A program made the position numbers and the translations under genes. From positions 1-64,000 of the forward strand of contig NZ_FNEO01000006.1 in assembly GCF_900100165.1 (NCBI RefSeq): a stretch of 64,000 nucleotides of DNA, read 5' to 3'. The stretch's first letter is position 1. Each line of letters opens with the position of its first letter. The stretch is from Flavobacterium glycines (GTDB lineage Bacteria > Bacteroidota > Bacteroidia > Flavobacteriales > Flavobacteriaceae). Shown here one piece after another: positions 26,455 to 34,221 of this stretch. The notes beneath the pieces are model-generated. The model was given only the letters and a program-made list of their open reading frames with translations. It searched no databases and was not told the origin of the DNA.

Positions 26455-26892
26455 TTATTGTATATAACCTTGGGTTTTCCAAAGTAAGATTAAGTTAATA
26501 TTGGCTTGAGACATTTTACCGCTTGGGGGCATGGTTCTGCATCCTTGTGCCTGTATAGTACATAAAAGTTTACCGGCACTTGCGGCATTTTTTACCTGTG
26601 TATAGGTGCCTAATGCCGGAGATTCGCCCCCGCTAAAATGGCAGGCAATACAGTTGTTAGTGATAATCGGTTTTACATCTGTTGTATAGGTTACATTAGG
26701 AGTGGTTGTTGTGGTGCCGCTAGTTGAGCCTGTGGTACTGCCGGAAGTACTGCCGGAGGTATTATCTGTAGAACCAGAATTGTTCTGTGTTGTCGCAGCA
26801 GGATCTTGTTCAATATCCTGAAAAGTGCTTGTTTCGCATGAAAAAAGTATTGCGAAAAAAGTAAAAATTAATAGAAGGGTGATTTTTTTCAT
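26455..26892 (-). CDS. Lipoprotein with a single c-type haem motif
   Basis: The 145-residue protein has a lipoprotein signal peptide with lipobox LFSCE, a long flexible Ser/Gly/Thr-rich linker (about residues 38-67), and a C-terminal cytochrome-like domain. The haem-binding motif CIACH follows the typical TDVKPIITNN, and a candidate distal Met is in RTMPPSGKMS. An extra pair of cysteines (LLCTIQAQGC) could make a disulphide. It would be tethered to the envelope and carry electrons. It lies 11 nt after the DUF5777 gene and 5 nt before the YceI gene, so it is part of the redox operon. Confidence 0.82.
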   Translation of the reverse strand: MKKITLLLIFTFFAILFSCETSTFQDIEQDPAATTQNNSGSTDNTSGSTSGSTTGSTSGTTTTTPNVTYTTDVKPIITNNCIACHFSGGESPALGTYTQVKNAASAGKLLCTIQAQGCRTMPPSGKMSQANINLILLWKTQGYIQ

Positions 26893-26903
26893 TTTTATTT
26901 TTT

Positions 26904-27761
26904 TTAGAAAACTCGGTACATATTAAATCCAAAGAAGATTCCTTTGCTGCCATTTCCGGTTGAATTATTAAAAACAGTAACATCGTTCATAGCCTGGCTA
27001 TTTGAGAATACCAATTGAAAAATGTGTCCTCCGGTTTCAATGTCTAATCCCAGAGTTATTGGATTTTGATAAGGATTATCTTCTTTAGCATTGAGACGGG
27101 TATCGTATTCTAAATTCAGACTTAATCTTTTTGATAATTTATAGCGTCCGCCAAAACCTAACAACATTAAATTAGCATTTTCGCTAACGTTATTATATAA
27201 ATTTTTATGCGTAAAAATGGGAGCTAATTCTAAAGACAATGATTCAGACATTTTTCTCGAAATCAGTAATTGAGCTGAGTAAGCCAAACGATTGGAGAAT
27301 TGTAAAGAAGGATAATCATCTTTACTTAATTCAGTGTTTACATCAAAAGTATTGTAGCCTACGATTGTAACCGGAAATCCTCCTTCAAGTTGATTGGCTA
27401 ATCGGTATTTTAGAGCGGTTTCATAATTCTTTTGAAAAGTATGACGGGATAAACCTACCGATAACCAGTCTGCAATTCCATAGATTCCTCCAATTTTTGT
27501 GTTGGCATTATCCAAACCAAAAAAGTTTTGAAGTCCTTCTGTTAAATCGCCAAATCGATGTGAAATTAATAAGTAAAATTCACCTTTGGCCGGTAATTTT
27601 GTCGATTGGAGGTTAGCAATTTGCAAGGCTTTGAAAGTAGCTGTTACGGCTTCTTTTTTTACAGGTTTTGTATCTAATTGTCCCAATAAATCGTCTTGGG
27701 CCATTGCAGTTTGTAAACTGAATAGAAAAAGAGTGCAAATAATTATTTTATGGATTTTCAT
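26904..27761 (-). CDS. DUF5777 family beta-barrel protein
   Basis: The 285-residue protein has a signal peptide (IIICTLFLFSLQTAMAQ) and a body of alternating strands that ends in aromatic MYRVF, as in outer-membrane barrels. Family-like segments are LPAKGEFYLLISHRFG, FFGLDNANTKIGGIYGIADWLSVGLSRH and LSLNLEYDTRLNA. DUF5777 proteins often sit with YceI and cytochrome genes in Bacteroidota. The function is unknown; it may be an outer-membrane channel or anchor for the redox proteins. It precedes the cytochrome-like gene by 11 nt. Confidence 0.85.
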   Translation of the reverse strand: MKIHKIIICTLFLFSLQTAMAQDDLLGQLDTKPVKKEAVTATFKALQIANLQSTKLPAKGEFYLLISHRFGDLTEGLQNFFGLDNANTKIGGIYGIADWLSVGLSRHTFQKNYETALKYRLANQLEGGFPVTIVGYNTFDVNTELSKDDYPSLQFSNRLAYSAQLLISRKMSESLSLELAPIFTHKNLYNNVSENANLMLLGFGGRYKLSKRLSLNLEYDTRLNAKEDNPYQNPITLGLDIETGGHIFQLVFSNSQAMNDVTVFNNSTGNGSKGIFFGFNMYRVF

Positions 27762-27808
27762 ATAAGTGAAATTTATTTTTTAGCAGTTATAGTTGCTTTT
27801 TTTGTGTG

Positions 27809-27848
27809 TGCAAATTTGTTATCGCTGGCGATTTCATTTTGATTATTT
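27809..27848. repeat. Short repeat in the redox operon, copy 2
   Basis: GCGATTTCATTTT with flanking CAAAT..GTT and GATTA repeats the sequence at 28291-28330. It overlaps the stop codon of the OB-fold gene (27843). The minus strand holds ATCGCCAGCGAT, a small palindrome. Confidence 0.4.
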
Positions 27849-28226
27849 AGAAATAAAACATTGGTCTAATTTCAATTCTCCTAACAAATCATCATAACCT
27901 ACTACACGACCTTTGATGACTACAGTTTGATTTTTTTTGATTTGAGAATCGGGATTTTTCAAAACACAAATGATTGAGTGATCCAGAGTTACTAATGAAT
28001 CCTGGAGTTTTGTTATGGTTCCGGTTATGGCAACCGCTTTTTCTAAATATTTTTTATTCGAATTGTCAAGATTGGCTGTGAATTCAGAAGCAATATCAGA
28101 AGATGAGACACAATAGCTGGCTGTTTCTGATTTTAGGTCTCTGGCGCCGCCATGCATAACATAATAATAACTGCCAAGTCCAACAAAACTTATAGCTAAT
28201 AGTGGGATGATAAGTATTTTTTTCAT
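27843..28226 (-). CDS. OB-fold (tRNA_anti-like) exported protein
   Basis: The 127-residue protein has an N-terminal membrane/signal segment (ILIIPLLAISFVGLGSYYYV) and a C-terminal OB-fold domain: LEKAVAITGTITKLQDSLVTLDHSIICVLKN, then KNQTVVIKGRVVGYDDLLGELKLDQCFI. This matches the tRNA_anti-like family of small Bacteroidota envelope proteins; no nucleic acid role is implied. The function is unknown. Its position between the Rieske and DUF5777 genes suggests a role in the redox operon. The gap to the Rieske gene is 129 nt, so an internal promoter cannot be excluded. Confidence 0.75.
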   Translation of the reverse strand: MKKILIIPLLAISFVGLGSYYYVMHGGARDLKSETASYCVSSSDIASEFTANLDNSNKKYLEKAVAITGTITKLQDSLVTLDHSIICVLKNPDSQIKKNQTVVIKGRVVGYDDLLGELKLDQCFISK

Positions 28227-28290
28227 AGATATGGAATTTATTTTTATAGCGTTTATTTGTTATTCCTTTTTAGTAATTACTATTTCAAAA

Positions 28291-28330
28291 CACAAATGGG
28301 TTGCCAATAGCGATTTCATTTTTGGATTAG
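28291..28330. repeat. Short repeat in the redox operon, copy 1
   Basis: The segment GCGATTTCATTTT and its flanks recur at 27809-27848. Both copies lie in gaps upstream of consecutive operon genes. They may be a regulatory or RNA-processing element. Confidence 0.4.
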
Positions 28331-28355
28331 ATTAAAAAGTAAATAGAAGTTGTTT

Positions 28356-28778
28356 TTATGAATAAATACGTAATGTGTTTCCTGTAAGTGTTACATTGTA
28401 TTGTTTTAGATTTGCTGATCCGGGGCCGTTTAGGTGGGTTCCGGTACTGCTGTAATTGGCACCATGATTGGGACAATGAAAACTATTTGAAGAACCTACA
28501 TAATTTACAGTAGTACCTTCGTGGGTGCAGGCGGCAGAAACAGCTAAAAAAGTACTGGCGTTTTCTCTGGCTATTATAATACCGTTTTTTACTAAATAGC
28601 CTTTGTCGGTAGCTAAAGCACCTGATGAAATGTCTAATGTAAAATCGACTCCGGTAGGAGCTGTTGGTACGCTGCCCTCATCACTACTACAACTTGTGGC
28701 TAAGCCTGAAATACATGCTGGGACTAATAAGGAGGCAGCTCCAAAACCTACTCTTGCAAAAAATTCTTTTCTGTTCAT
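28356..28778 (-). CDS. Rieske [2Fe-2S] lipoprotein
   Basis: The 140-residue protein has an N-terminal export signal (NRKEFFARVGFGAASLLVPACISG) with a possible lipobox LATSCSS. The Rieske cluster ligands are CTH in AACTHEGTTV and CPNH in FHCPNHGANY (C-x-H, 16 residues, C-x2-H). The extra Cys pair found in bc1-type Rieske proteins is missing: CTHEGT and CPNHGA replace CTHLGC and CPCHGS. Such a cluster is more like Rieske ferredoxins. It is the first gene of the five-gene redox operon, preceded 23 nt upstream by ECF-type promoter site A (28801-28836). Confidence 0.85.
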   Translation of the reverse strand: MNRKEFFARVGFGAASLLVPACISGLATSCSSDEGSVPTAPTGVDFTLDISSGALATDKGYLVKNGIIIARENASTFLAVSAACTHEGTTVNYVGSSNSFHCPNHGANYSSTGTHLNGPGSANLKQYNVTLTGNTLRIYS

Positions 28779-28800
28779 AAATTGATTTTTTAGGGATTCA

Positions 28801-28836
28801 ATTATAGAACAGTTATGAGTTTTCTTACCCTACTTT
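28801..28836 (-). promoter_or_regulatory. ECF-type promoter, site A (redox operon)
   Basis: On the minus strand AAAGTAGGGTAA (28825-28836) is followed after 13 nt by TGTTCTATAAT (28801-28811). Sites B and C have the same two blocks at the same spacing. The -10-like block begins 33 nt before the Rieske start codon. Confidence 0.75.
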
Positions 28837-28906
28837 ATTTTTTTGTTTTTAAGAAAAAATTAAGAAGTGTAGTTTTTAAGTTGTTGTAGATTAGTGTTTT
28901 GAGTTT

Positions 28907-31441
28907 TTAGAAGTTAATCCTGAAACTGATGTTAGGAGTTCTTTGTAATGAGAAAGTTTTAACTTCTTCAATTCCGTTAGTCAGATTACTTATTCTGTAA
29001 TATTCACTAATTTCATTTTTCCTGTTTAATACATTCATTATTGAAAGACCAAGTTTGTATTGGATATTTTTAGCGCTTTCCCATTTGTAAGTGGATGAAA
29101 AATTGACTTGAAAAAATGAGGGCAATCTTTTATTATTTGGTGAATTGTATTCGATAACAGGATTATTTGGATCAGCGGTTTTGTTAATAGGAGTTGTTTC
29201 AGGTCTTCCAGTTGCCCACTTAGTTCCTAAAGCAATTTTAAAATTGTTTTTTTCAAATATTGCAGCACCTGAAATCATATGACTTATCAAGAAATTGTTT
29301 GAAAAAGTAGGCGGATTAAAGCTATCGAAGTTATAATTGTTTTTATTGTAGGTATAACTCAACCAGCTTAAAAAGTGGTTGATTTTTTTTTGAAACAGCA
29401 TTTCGGTACCAATTACTCTGTAATTTCCTGTGATTTTTAGAAACTCTAATTGGTTTTGAAATCCTTGACTTGAGCTGGTTATTCCATCGACTTTTTTGTA
29501 AAAATTCTCAAGGTTGATCAGCCAATTATTTTTTTTGAATGAAAAATTCAAGGCAATTTGTTTACTCTGTTGAATAGGTATTGTCGAATTATTAGATAAA
29601 ACCCATCGTCTTTTTTCGATGCCTAAATAGTCTTTTTGTAAATCAATAATCTGTTGGGTATTTTGACTTTTATACTCCGCTAAAACTTCTACATTGAAAT
29701 GCTTAGCAATTCCATAATTAAATTGTAAGCGGGGTTCAATAATAAATTTATTGAAATTTTCAATAAAATTGAATCGTACTCCTGTGTTGAAACTAATTCT
29801 TGAAATAGAATCATTGAATTTACTTTCGAGGATTGCAGCATGGGTTCTTAACACAGATTTACTTTTTCTGTAAAATTGAGGGCTATTGACTGTATCTAGG
29901 TTGGTTACGCCAATTTCATTGAATTGATATCCGTCATTAACAGAGAATTTAGAACTCAAAAAATGATGGTTTTCAATTTTTAGAGCATTATCTAAAACAT
30001 TATTTTTTTGAAATACAATCTGACTTCCTATTGAAGTTTTTTTATTGGCTATAATCTCATAAGATGAAAACGAGGCATTTATAATGGTCTGGTTGTTTTT
30101 ATTCCAATTGCGTTCAAATACTAAATTTCCGCCAAAATTTTCTTGTTCTAATTCATCGTTTTGAGACTGAAAGCTATTATTGACAGCAGCCTTTTGAAAA
30201 ACATTTAAATTGTCATTTATTGAAATCAAATCCAATATAAGCGTGTTTTTACGACCCAATTTTTTGAATAATTTGAATGTTAAATCATAGAAATCAAATT
30301 TTTTGTCGCTGGAATAATTTACTTTTTGGTTTTGTGAAAAATCAGTAATACTGGTGTTTTGAAAAGCCTTGTCAAAGTATTTTGTATAGGTAGGCGTTTC
30401 AAGATAATCCGTAATTGATTTACGTCCGGCAATTTCTATATAAGCAGTTTTTGAGATTGCTTTTTTGAAGTAAAAATCGGCATTAATCATGTTAATTCCG
30501 GCACTGATTTCATTTTTTTCAAAATTTTCAGCTGTTGAAGATATAGTTACCACACTGGAAACACTTTCTCCATAAAAAGCAGAATTTCCATTTTTATAAA
30601 TAGAAATGTTATGAGGTAGATTAGGATTAAATGCTGAAATTAATCCAAAGAAATGTCCTGTTTGATACATTCGGATTCCGTTCCAAAGAAATAAATTTTG
30701 ATCGTGTGTACCACCTCTGATATTAATGTTTGCAACACTTTCGTCATGGCTGTTAACGCCCGGAATTTGCTGCATGGTTTGTAAAATATCGGCTTCTATT
30801 AATCCGGGAAGAATACTAAACTTTTTAGGTTTTATAATAAAGGAACCATCACTATTTTTTGTAATCCCGGTTGCTAAAACAGAATTGGTGATAATTTCCT
30901 GAAGATTAGTTAATTCGGATTCCAGAACTATTTTAATACAGTCATTGTCTTTTATTTCGTTCTGATTTATTTTTTTTGTTGTAAATCCAATATGACTGAT
31001 GGTAATTTCCGATTTTACAGCTTTTTTTATTTCAAAATAGCCTTCGGTATTTGAGGTAATGTGTTTATTATCAGATGTTTTTATATTCGCATTTTCTATA
31101 GGTTTATTATCTATAGATGAGTAAATATAACCGCAGAGTGTAGTGGATTTTTTTTTGGTTTTTAAAGAGATATTAATGAATTTATTGTCAATATTTTCAA
31201 AGTAAAAATCGGTTTGTTTTTCCAGATAAATTAATTGTTGTTCCAAAGACAGAAATTCTTCAGGCGCAATTAAATGTGTTTCATTAATATTCACGCTGTA
31301 ATTAAAGGTTACATGATGTCTGTTTTCAATGGAAGCAATGATTTCTTTTAGGGCAATAGTTGGCTTTTTGTTTTGAGCTGAGATGCTTAAAACAGTCATA
31401 AAACAAGCAAATAAGAAATGCAATTGTTTATGTAACAGCAT
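28907..31441 (-). CDS. TonB-dependent receptor with N-terminal signalling (STN) domain
   Basis: The 844-residue protein has a signal peptide (LHFLFACFMTVLSISAQ), a secretin/TonB short N-terminal domain (about 30-90, IASIENRHHVTFNYSVNI), a carboxypeptidase-regulatory-like domain (about 100-185), a plug (IPGVNSHDESVANINIRGGTHDQNLFLWNGI) and a 22-strand-type barrel ending SFRINF. The STN domain is the part that contacts FecR-type anti-sigma factors, so the receptor is both transporter and sensor. No SusD partner is encoded. The substrate is not known. Its start codon directly follows the fecR stop, so the two are co-transcribed from site B. Confidence 0.92.
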   Translation of the reverse strand: MLLHKQLHFLFACFMTVLSISAQNKKPTIALKEIIASIENRHHVTFNYSVNINETHLIAPEEFLSLEQQLIYLEKQTDFYFENIDNKFINISLKTKKKSTTLCGYIYSSIDNKPIENANIKTSDNKHITSNTEGYFEIKKAVKSEITISHIGFTTKKINQNEIKDNDCIKIVLESELTNLQEIITNSVLATGITKNSDGSFIIKPKKFSILPGLIEADILQTMQQIPGVNSHDESVANINIRGGTHDQNLFLWNGIRMYQTGHFFGLISAFNPNLPHNISIYKNGNSAFYGESVSSVVTISSTAENFEKNEISAGINMINADFYFKKAISKTAYIEIAGRKSITDYLETPTYTKYFDKAFQNTSITDFSQNQKVNYSSDKKFDFYDLTFKLFKKLGRKNTLILDLISINDNLNVFQKAAVNNSFQSQNDELEQENFGGNLVFERNWNKNNQTIINASFSSYEIIANKKTSIGSQIVFQKNNVLDNALKIENHHFLSSKFSVNDGYQFNEIGVTNLDTVNSPQFYRKSKSVLRTHAAILESKFNDSISRISFNTGVRFNFIENFNKFIIEPRLQFNYGIAKHFNVEVLAEYKSQNTQQIIDLQKDYLGIEKRRWVLSNNSTIPIQQSKQIALNFSFKKNNWLINLENFYKKVDGITSSSQGFQNQLEFLKITGNYRVIGTEMLFQKKINHFLSWLSYTYNKNNYNFDSFNPPTFSNNFLISHMISGAAIFEKNNFKIALGTKWATGRPETTPINKTADPNNPVIEYNSPNNKRLPSFFQVNFSSTYKWESAKNIQYKLGLSIMNVLNRKNEISEYYRISNLTNGIEEVKTFSLQRTPNISFRINF

Positions 31442-32341
31442 TTATTTCTCTTCAAAAATTATTGTAGTTGAATTTATTTTTCTTGCTTTTAAATTATAAG
31501 TTGTACTAATAATTCTTGTTGCAACTTCTAAATTATTAGAGGGTAATTTTCCTGTAAATAAAGAATTAGAAGTATTGGATTTTAATTGGATAGTAATGTC
31601 GTATTGTCTTTGAAGTTCATCTAAAATGTTTTGGATGTTTTCATTTTTAAATGCTATAATACCATCAATCCATTCCGGTTTTAAAGAGGTTGTTGTGGTA
31701 TTTATTTGTTTGTTATTTTCAAAAGTTACGCTTTGACCATGTGTCAAAATAATTTGGCTGTTTTTATAATTTACTTTTACCCGTCCTTCGTAGCAGGTTA
31801 CATCAAATTTGTTTTTTCTTGCTTTAACATCAAATTGTGTACCGAGTACAGTAACTTTTCCTAAATTAGTGATTACTTCAAATCGACGTCCTTTAGCGAC
31901 TTTAAAATAAGCTTCGCCATCAAGTTCTAATTTTCTGTGGCTTTTCCATTTCCATTTTTTGAATTCTATTTTTGAACCTGAATTCAAAACAACCTGAGAA
32001 TCGTCTGGTAAATAAAAGCTTGTTTTTTGGGCATAATTAGCAACCTGGCTTTGCGGAATGAAATTTTGCATTGCAAAAGTTAATCCTATTCCCAGAATAA
32101 ATATGGCCGCAATTCTTAAAATCCATTTTTTAGAGATGGAGATTACTTTTGGTGTTTCTTTTTTATGTTGAAGAATAGTTGCCAACATCGTATCTTCATC
32201 TAATGCTCCAACTTCAAGATGTTCCGAATATTTTTTGATTTTTTGATATTTTTCAAAATCCGGACTGGCTTCAAATTCGGCTAATTCTTGAGCTGATAAT
32301 TCGTTGTTAAGCCATTTGGCTAAAAGGTAATTCTTTTTCAT
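31442..32341 (-). CDS. fecR: FecR family anti-sigma factor
   Basis: The 299-residue inner-membrane protein has an N-terminal cytoplasmic domain that binds sigma (about 1-70), one membrane helix (ILRIAAIFILGIGLTFA, about 85-103), and the periplasmic FecR domain: FYLPDDSQVVLNSGSKIEFKKWKWKSHRKLELDGEAYFKVAKGRRFEV, then TVLGTQFDVKA and VTCYEGRVKV. The C-terminal DUF4974-like part follows (EWIDGIIAFKNENIQNILDELQRQYD). It would hold the ECF sigma factor until the receptor signals. It lies 57 nt after the sigma gene, and that gap contains promoter site B. Confidence 0.94.
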   Translation of the reverse strand: MKKNYLLAKWLNNELSAQELAEFEASPDFEKYQKIKKYSEHLEVGALDEDTMLATILQHKKETPKVISISKKWILRIAAIFILGIGLTFAMQNFIPQSQVANYAQKTSFYLPDDSQVVLNSGSKIEFKKWKWKSHRKLELDGEAYFKVAKGRRFEVITNLGKVTVLGTQFDVKARKNKFDVTCYEGRVKVNYKNSQIILTHGQSVTFENNKQINTTTTSLKPEWIDGIIAFKNENIQNILDELQRQYDITIQLKSNTSNSLFTGKLPSNNLEVATRIISTTYNLKARKINSTTIIFEEK

Positions 32342-32358
32342 AATATCATTTCTTGTTA

Positions 32359-32393
32359 TATAAGAACAATTTTGTTGTTTTTTACCCTACTTT
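32359..32393 (-). promoter_or_regulatory. ECF-type promoter, site B (fecR-receptor)
   Basis: On the minus strand AAAGTAGGGTAA (32382-32393) is followed after 13 nt by TGTTCTTATA (32359-32368). The -10-like block begins 27 nt before the fecR start codon. Its place after the sigma gene means that fecR and the receptor, but not the sigma gene, would be induced. Confidence 0.78.
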
Positions 32394-32398
32394 TTTAT

Positions 32399-32914
32399 TT
32401 ATAAATCAATGTTTTCGCGCAATGTTACCAGTGCCAGATGGATTCTTTTTTCGACAGCTTTTACAGTAATTCCTAGTTCCTGAGCAATTTCGCTGTATTT
32501 TTTTCCATCAATTCTATGCATTAAGAAAGCTTGTCTGTGTTTGACGTTCAGGTTTTCTATTGCTTTTAATAATTTTGTTTGAAATTGTTGTTCTTCCAAA
32601 AGATATTCAGGGTTTTCATTTGTTTGATCAATACCATTAAAATTTTTTTCATATTTCAAAACCACTTTTTTGTGAGCTATTTCGTTTATCGAACTGTTAT
32701 TGGCAATAGTATAAACAAATGATTTTGCTTTTTCGATAGGTACGGAGGCGCAGTTTTGCCATAGTTTAATGAAAGCTTCCTGTGCTAAATCCTGAGCCAT
32801 TTCTTCGTTCCCAAACTTGTAAAAAAGAAAATTCCGAAGTGCTTTTATATTTTTTTTAAAAAATGATGAAAAAATAATTTCGTTGCAAGTGTTTGATTTG
32901 TAGTCTTCTGTCAT
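32399..32914 (-). CDS. ECF sigma factor, FecI-like
   Basis: The 171-residue protein has sigma region 2 (LRNFLFYKFGNEEMAQDLAQEAFIKLWQN, about 26-55) and region 4 (HRQAFLMHRIDGKKYSEIAQELGITVKAVEKRIHLAL, about 122-160), joined by a short linker. This is the usual size for Bacteroidota FecI-like sigma factors. It would direct RNA polymerase to a small set of promoters on release from FecR. The sites A, B and C nearby are the best candidates. No such site precedes the sigma gene itself on its own strand. Confidence 0.95.
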   Translation of the reverse strand: MTEDYKSNTCNEIIFSSFFKKNIKALRNFLFYKFGNEEMAQDLAQEAFIKLWQNCASVPIEKAKSFVYTIANNSSINEIAHKKVVLKYEKNFNGIDQTNENPEYLLEEQQFQTKLLKAIENLNVKHRQAFLMHRIDGKKYSEIAQELGITVKAVEKRIHLALVTLRENIDL

Positions 32915-32961
32915 TTTTTGTTTGGGTTTCGACTTAACTGATTTAAAATTAATTCTAATTT

Positions 32962-32997
32962 AAAGTAGGGTATATCAGAAGTTAAATGTTTTATATA
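32962..32997 (+). promoter_or_regulatory. ECF-type promoter, site C (lipoprotein pair)
   Basis: On the plus strand AAAGTAGGGTAT (32962-32973) is followed after 13 nt by TGTTTTATAT (32987-32996). It faces the two lipoprotein genes at 33138 and 34222 and lies between the divergent sigma gene and this pair. Confidence 0.7.
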
Positions 32998-33137
32998 CGA
33001 AGTAACATATTTTTTAATCTAGTTGTTCTCAATTATAACTTTTTTTTTGAAAAATTATTTTGAGAGTTTTTGAATTAATGAAGGAAGTTTTAGATGTTGA
33101 AAAATTAAAAACTATTACATTTGAAAAAAAAAATACT

Positions 33138-34181
33138 ATGCTGATTTTAAATAAAAACATAAGTAAGTTGTTGATTTTTAGTTTTTTAATTTTTGTTTCT
33201 TGTCAGGGCGAAATTGAAGAGCAAAAAACAAATAATCAGGTATCTATTGCTAAAGATTCGCCATTTACCTCCTATTTACAAAGAGTAGTAATGGTGAAAA
33301 CAGCTGATGATAATATAATAGATAAGTCGAGTTATTGTACTGTAAAATTTCCATATACAGTAACCGTTAATGATGTAACTATTGCAATTAATTCGGCTGA
33401 TGATTATGCAAAAGTTGTTAGTAATATCAATGCAAATACAACAGATGATGATATTGTAAAAATAATTTTTCCGGTTACCATGATTTATTATAATTATGAA
33501 GAAGAATTAATTCAAAATGAACTTCAATTTAATGCTTTACTGGACTATTGGGAATCTTTACCGGATTTATTGGCTAAAATAAATTGTTTGAATATTAGTT
33601 ATCCTATTGTTCTTAATGTTTATAATAGTTCAAATCAAAGTGCTAATTCGGTTGTAATTGCTAATGATGAAGCCTTTTATAATTTTATAAATAATTTAAG
33701 TAGCGGTAAGTTATTCGCTATTAATTATCCAATATCATTAAAAGACAATAATAATCATACTAAAATCATAAATAATAATTCACAATTTGATGATGCAATT
33801 GAAGACGCCATTGAGCACTGTAGTTCAAATCTTAATACGTCTTTGAATTTTCTTGAAACGATTATATCTGGTAGTTGGAAAGTAGCTTACTATTATGATG
33901 AATCAGATAAAACATTTTTGTATAAAGATTATCAATTAGTGTTCAAGAATGACTTTACAGTTAAAGCTGTAAAATCATCAACAGTTTTAAATGGTACTTG
34001 GGAAACAAAAGTAGAAAATGGAGTCAGGGAGTTTAAAATTCATTTTGATTCTGATAATCCTTTACATGAATTAGATGAAGGATGGAAACTTTTTGAATTC
34101 AACAATTCACAAATTAGATTTAGGGGAAATACAAGCGACAGTGGTACACAAACAGAATATTTCTATTTGATTAAGATATAA
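33138..34181 (+). CDS. Lipoprotein with four internal repeats and a lipocalin-like C-terminus
   Basis: The 347-residue protein is not a named family. The start at 33138 is chosen because it gives a lipoprotein signal peptide (LNKNISKLLIFSFLIFVSCQ); longer forms from 33060 or 33078 have a charged extension. Four repeated modules follow, each with a strand pair and a helix: VKFPYTVTV, IIFPVTMIY, ISYPIVLNV and INYPISLKD, each about 30-45 residues before a short helix ending in residues like FNALLDYWESL or FYNFINNL. The last 105 residues (SGSWKVAYYYDESDKTFLY... onward) look like a lipocalin-type domain. It would be surface or periplasmic. Site C is about 140 nt upstream of the start. Confidence 0.7.
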   Translation: MLILNKNISKLLIFSFLIFVSCQGEIEEQKTNNQVSIAKDSPFTSYLQRVVMVKTADDNIIDKSSYCTVKFPYTVTVNDVTIAINSADDYAKVVSNINANTTDDDIVKIIFPVTMIYYNYEEELIQNELQFNALLDYWESLPDLLAKINCLNISYPIVLNVYNSSNQSANSVVIANDEAFYNFINNLSSGKLFAINYPISLKDNNNHTKIINNNSQFDDAIEDAIEHCSSNLNTSLNFLETIISGSWKVAYYYDESDKTFLYKDYQLVFKNDFTVKAVKSSTVLNGTWETKVENGVREFKIHFDSDNPLHELDEGWKLFEFNNSQIRFRGNTSDSGTQTEYFYLIKI

Positions 34182-34221
34182 ATACATAGAAAAAATAAAT
34201 AACCCTCAAATAATAGTAATC

